DNA from: RGIG3009 sp964490085
Lineage (GTDB): Bacteria > Bacillota > Clostridia > Oscillospirales > Acutalibacteraceae
Direction of reading: 5' to 3'
DNA: 7,976 nt
NCBI GenBank assembly: GCA_964490085.1
Contig: CAZBAO010000069.1
Location: 1 to 7,976 of the forward strand
Part shown: positions 6,453-7,976 of the stretch, piece by piece
Layout: each line of letters opens with the position of its first letter
Numbering within the stretch: position 1 is the stretch's first letter
Position numbers and translations under genes: made by a program
The notes under the pieces: model-generated
Told to the model about the DNA's origin: nothing
The model's database searches: none
Seen by the model: the letters and a program-made list of their open reading frames with translations, nothing else

Positions 6453-7461
6453 GCTTGATCACCTCAAACCCTGCCGCACGCAGCAGGCGATTATAGACCG
6501 CGAGCCCGATACCGTCGGGCGACGGGCAGGCGGTATACGCTACCGACGCATGCCGCTCATCCAGTGTACGCAACGCCTCGAACAGTCGACGCGCCTGTGC
6601 GGCGTGATCCGCACGTGCACCGTAGGTCAAAAGCGGCACTTTCAAGTCGGTTTCTTCACCGTCAAAGCACAGTGCCATTACGCCGTCCGCCGCGTGCTCG
6701 TTGACATACGCGGCATAGGCTTCGGGCGAGCCCTTAACCAACACCACGCGGGCGTTGGGGGCATAATGCTTGTATTTCATACCGGGGGACGATACCGCCG
6801 CTCCCGCCTTCAATTCATGGGTAACGGCATCGTCAACCTCGACTTCACCCACCACTCGTGTGAGCATTTCCACCGTGACCGCACCGGGACGCAACACGCG
6901 TACGCGGTCACCCGTGACGTCCACGACGGTGGATTCCACACCGACTTCGCAGGCGCCGCCGTCCACCACCGCGGCAATGCGGCCGTCCATATCCTCGGCA
7001 ACACGCGCCGCCTCGGTGGGACTCGGAATACCCGAACGGTTGGCAGAGGGTGCTGCCAACGGGCAGGACAGTTCAATGATGCGTCTGGCGATCGGGTGTG
7101 ACGGCATCCGTACGGCGACGGTATCCAGCCCCGCGCTCACCTCGTGCGGGATGCAGGGCGCTTTCTTAAATATCATCGTCAGCGGTCCCGGCCAAAACGC
7201 ACGGCTAAGTGCCTCAGCCGTCTGCGGGATGTCGGCAACCAGATTATTCAACTGTTCACGGTGTGCGATGTGCACGATCAGTGGATTGTCCGCAGGACGA
7301 CCCTTGGCTTTGAAGATGTTCGCCACTGCCGCGCCGTTTTGGGCATCCGCCGCGAGTCCGTATACCGTTTCGGTCGGGATCGCGACCAACTCGCCGTTTC
7401 TTAGCAGATCCGCGGCAAGTTGAAGATCCTTATCCCGATCCGTTAAATGCAAGGTTTGCAT
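6445..7461 (-). CDS. tsaC: L-threonylcarbamoyladenylate synthase, Sua5/YwlC type
   Basis: The enzyme makes threonylcarbamoyl-AMP from threonine, bicarbonate and ATP. This is the first step of the t6A modification at A37 of ANN-decoding tRNAs; TsaB, TsaD and TsaE then transfer the group. At 338 residues it is the two-domain Sua5/YwlC form. The YrdC-like domain (about 1-205) carries PTETVYGL (29-36), KGRPADNPL (53-61), PSANRSGIPSPT (138-149), ESTVVD (176-181) and LRPGAV (190-195). The linker motif SPGMKYKHYAP (225-235) closes over the active site, and the C-terminal Sua5 domain covers about 237-338. The ATG lies 6 bases after the prfA stop, and its GAGGA ribosome binding site is formed by the last prfA codons (AGA GGA). 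Also called ywlC or sua5. Confidence 0.96.
   Translation of the reverse strand: MQTLHLTDRDKDLQLAADLLRNGELVAIPTETVYGLAADAQNGAAVANIFKAKGRPADNPLIVHIAHREQLNNLVADIPQTAEALSRAFWPGPLTMIFKKAPCIPHEVSAGLDTVAVRMPSHPIARRIIELSCPLAAPSANRSGIPSPTEAARVAEDMDGRIAAVVDGGACEVGVESTVVDVTGDRVRVLRPGAVTVEMLTRVVGEVEVDDAVTHELKAGAAVSSPGMKYKHYAPNARVVLVKGSPEAYAAYVNEHAADGVMALCFDGEETDLKVPLLTYGARADHAAQARRLFEALRTLDERHASVAYTACPSPDGIGLAVYNRLLRAAGFEVIKLD
6457..6465 (-). promoter_or_regulatory. coaE ribosome binding site deciding a TTG start
   Basis: GAGGTGATC on the minus strand matches the anti-Shine-Dalgarno complement over nine bases. Its GAGG core lies 9 bases before TTG at 6452..6450. It is inside the tsaC coding sequence and is the main support for the non-ATG start. 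Confidence 0.8.
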
Positions 7462-7467
7462 GATGTA

Positions 7468-7976
7468 TTATCCTCTTTGCAGTTTCTCGGCGCGGTCAGC
7501 GGTGATCAACGCGTCAATAAGCTCATCCAGCGCGCCGTCCATGACCACGTCTAATTTATACAGTGTCAATCCGATCCGATGATCGGTCACCCGTCCCTGC
7601 GGGAAATTATAGGTGCGGATGCGCTCACTGCGATCGCCCGTTCCCACCTGTGAACGGCGATCCGCCGCGATCGCCGACTGCTGTTCCGCCTGCTTTTGTT
7701 CAAACAGACGCGCACGCAGTACCCGCATCGCCTTATCCTTGTTTTTATACTGACTGCGTTCATCCTGACATTCTACGACCGTACCGGTCGGGATATGCGT
7801 GATGCGGATCGCGGATTCCGTCTTGTTGATGTGCTGACCGCCGGCACCGCTGGAACGGTAGGTATCGATCTGCAGGTCGGCAGGGTTGATCTCAAGCTCG
7901 ACCTCCTCCGCTTCGGGTAACACCGCCACGGTGACGGTGGAGGTATGAATACGGCCGCCCGCCTCGGTTTCGGGTA
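7468..7976 (-). CDS. prfA: Peptide chain release factor 1, C-terminal part (cut by window edge)
   Basis: RF1 recognises UAA and UAG stop codons in the ribosomal A site and triggers release of the finished peptide. Only the last ~168 codons are in the window; the reading frame is open to the edge and the 5' part lies beyond 7976. The visible part begins with PET followed by EAGGRIHTSTVTVAVLPE, the RF1 codon-recognition tripeptide P-x-T (RF2 would have SPF). GAGGQHINKTESA follows, with the GGQ motif whose glutamine acts in peptidyl-tRNA hydrolysis. Also present are the conserved CQDERSQYKNKDKA and the C-terminal NFPQGRVTDHRIGLTL. A GTG codon at 7929 could be mistaken for a start, but the family homology continues upstream of it. 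prfA heads the visible operon and its end supplies the tsaC ribosome binding site. Confidence 0.97.
   Translation of the reverse strand, partial: PETEAGGRIHTSTVTVAVLPEAEEVELEINPADLQIDTYRSSGAGGQHINKTESAIRITHIPTGTVVECQDERSQYKNKDKAMRVLRARLFEQKQAEQQSAIAADRRSQVGTGDRSERIRTYNFPQGRVTDHRIGLTLYKLDVVMDGALDELIDALITADRAEKLQRG

Noticed and set aside
7468..7929. A short complete gene starting at GTG 7929
   Set aside because: The same frame stays open to the window edge and encodes the RF1 PxT codon-recognition motif upstream of this GTG, so it is an internal codon of a truncated prfA.
7468..7976. Release factor 2 (prfB) as identity of the edge gene
   Set aside because: The tripeptide at the edge is PET (RF1 P-x-T form), not SPF, and the C-terminus matches RF1.

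Overview
The window is a GC-rich (roughly mid-50s percent by eye), densely packed bacterial chromosome segment with eight genes, all on the minus strand. Gene content points to an endospore-forming anaerobic Firmicute of class Clostridia, perhaps Oscillospiraceae/Ruminococcaceae-like. The reasons are a YunB sporulation protein, an M18 aminopeptidase of the clostridial ApeA type, a coaE–lytic transglycosylase pair, a Sua5-type YwlC next to prfA, a DegV protein, and strong AGGAGG-type ribosome binding sites. The family placement is inference.

Read in the direction of transcription (high to low coordinates), the first block is one tightly coupled operon. It contains the 3' part of prfA (release factor 1, cut by the window edge), tsaC/ywlC (threonylcarbamoyl-AMP synthase), coaE (dephospho-CoA kinase, TTG start), a membrane-anchored lytic transglycosylase and an M18 aminopeptidase. 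Gaps are 6 to 12 bases or the genes overlap, and several ribosome binding sites lie inside the end of the preceding gene. No promoter is visible inside this block, so its promoter should lie beyond position 7976. It ends at a strong terminator at 3795-3829.

The second block is yunB, which starts only 14 bases after that terminator, followed by ligA (NAD-dependent DNA ligase). A near-consensus promoter for ligA begins at the yunB stop codon, and a palindrome covers its -10 region. ligA ends at its own terminator (1036-1081). The last unit is a single gene for a DegV-family fatty-acid-binding protein, with a short AT-rich leader and an 18-bp perfect hairpin terminator that starts within its stop codon.

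The genes are housekeeping functions: translation termination, tRNA t6A modification, CoA synthesis, cell-wall remodelling, peptide turnover, sporulation, DNA joining, and lipid or fatty-acid handling. I saw no RNA gene, CRISPR array, mobile element, phage gene or defence system, and no gene-free stretch longer than 146 bases. I do not see an undescribed multi-gene system here. The points worth a second look are regulatory: the ligA promoter with its palindrome, and yunB lying directly behind a terminator.
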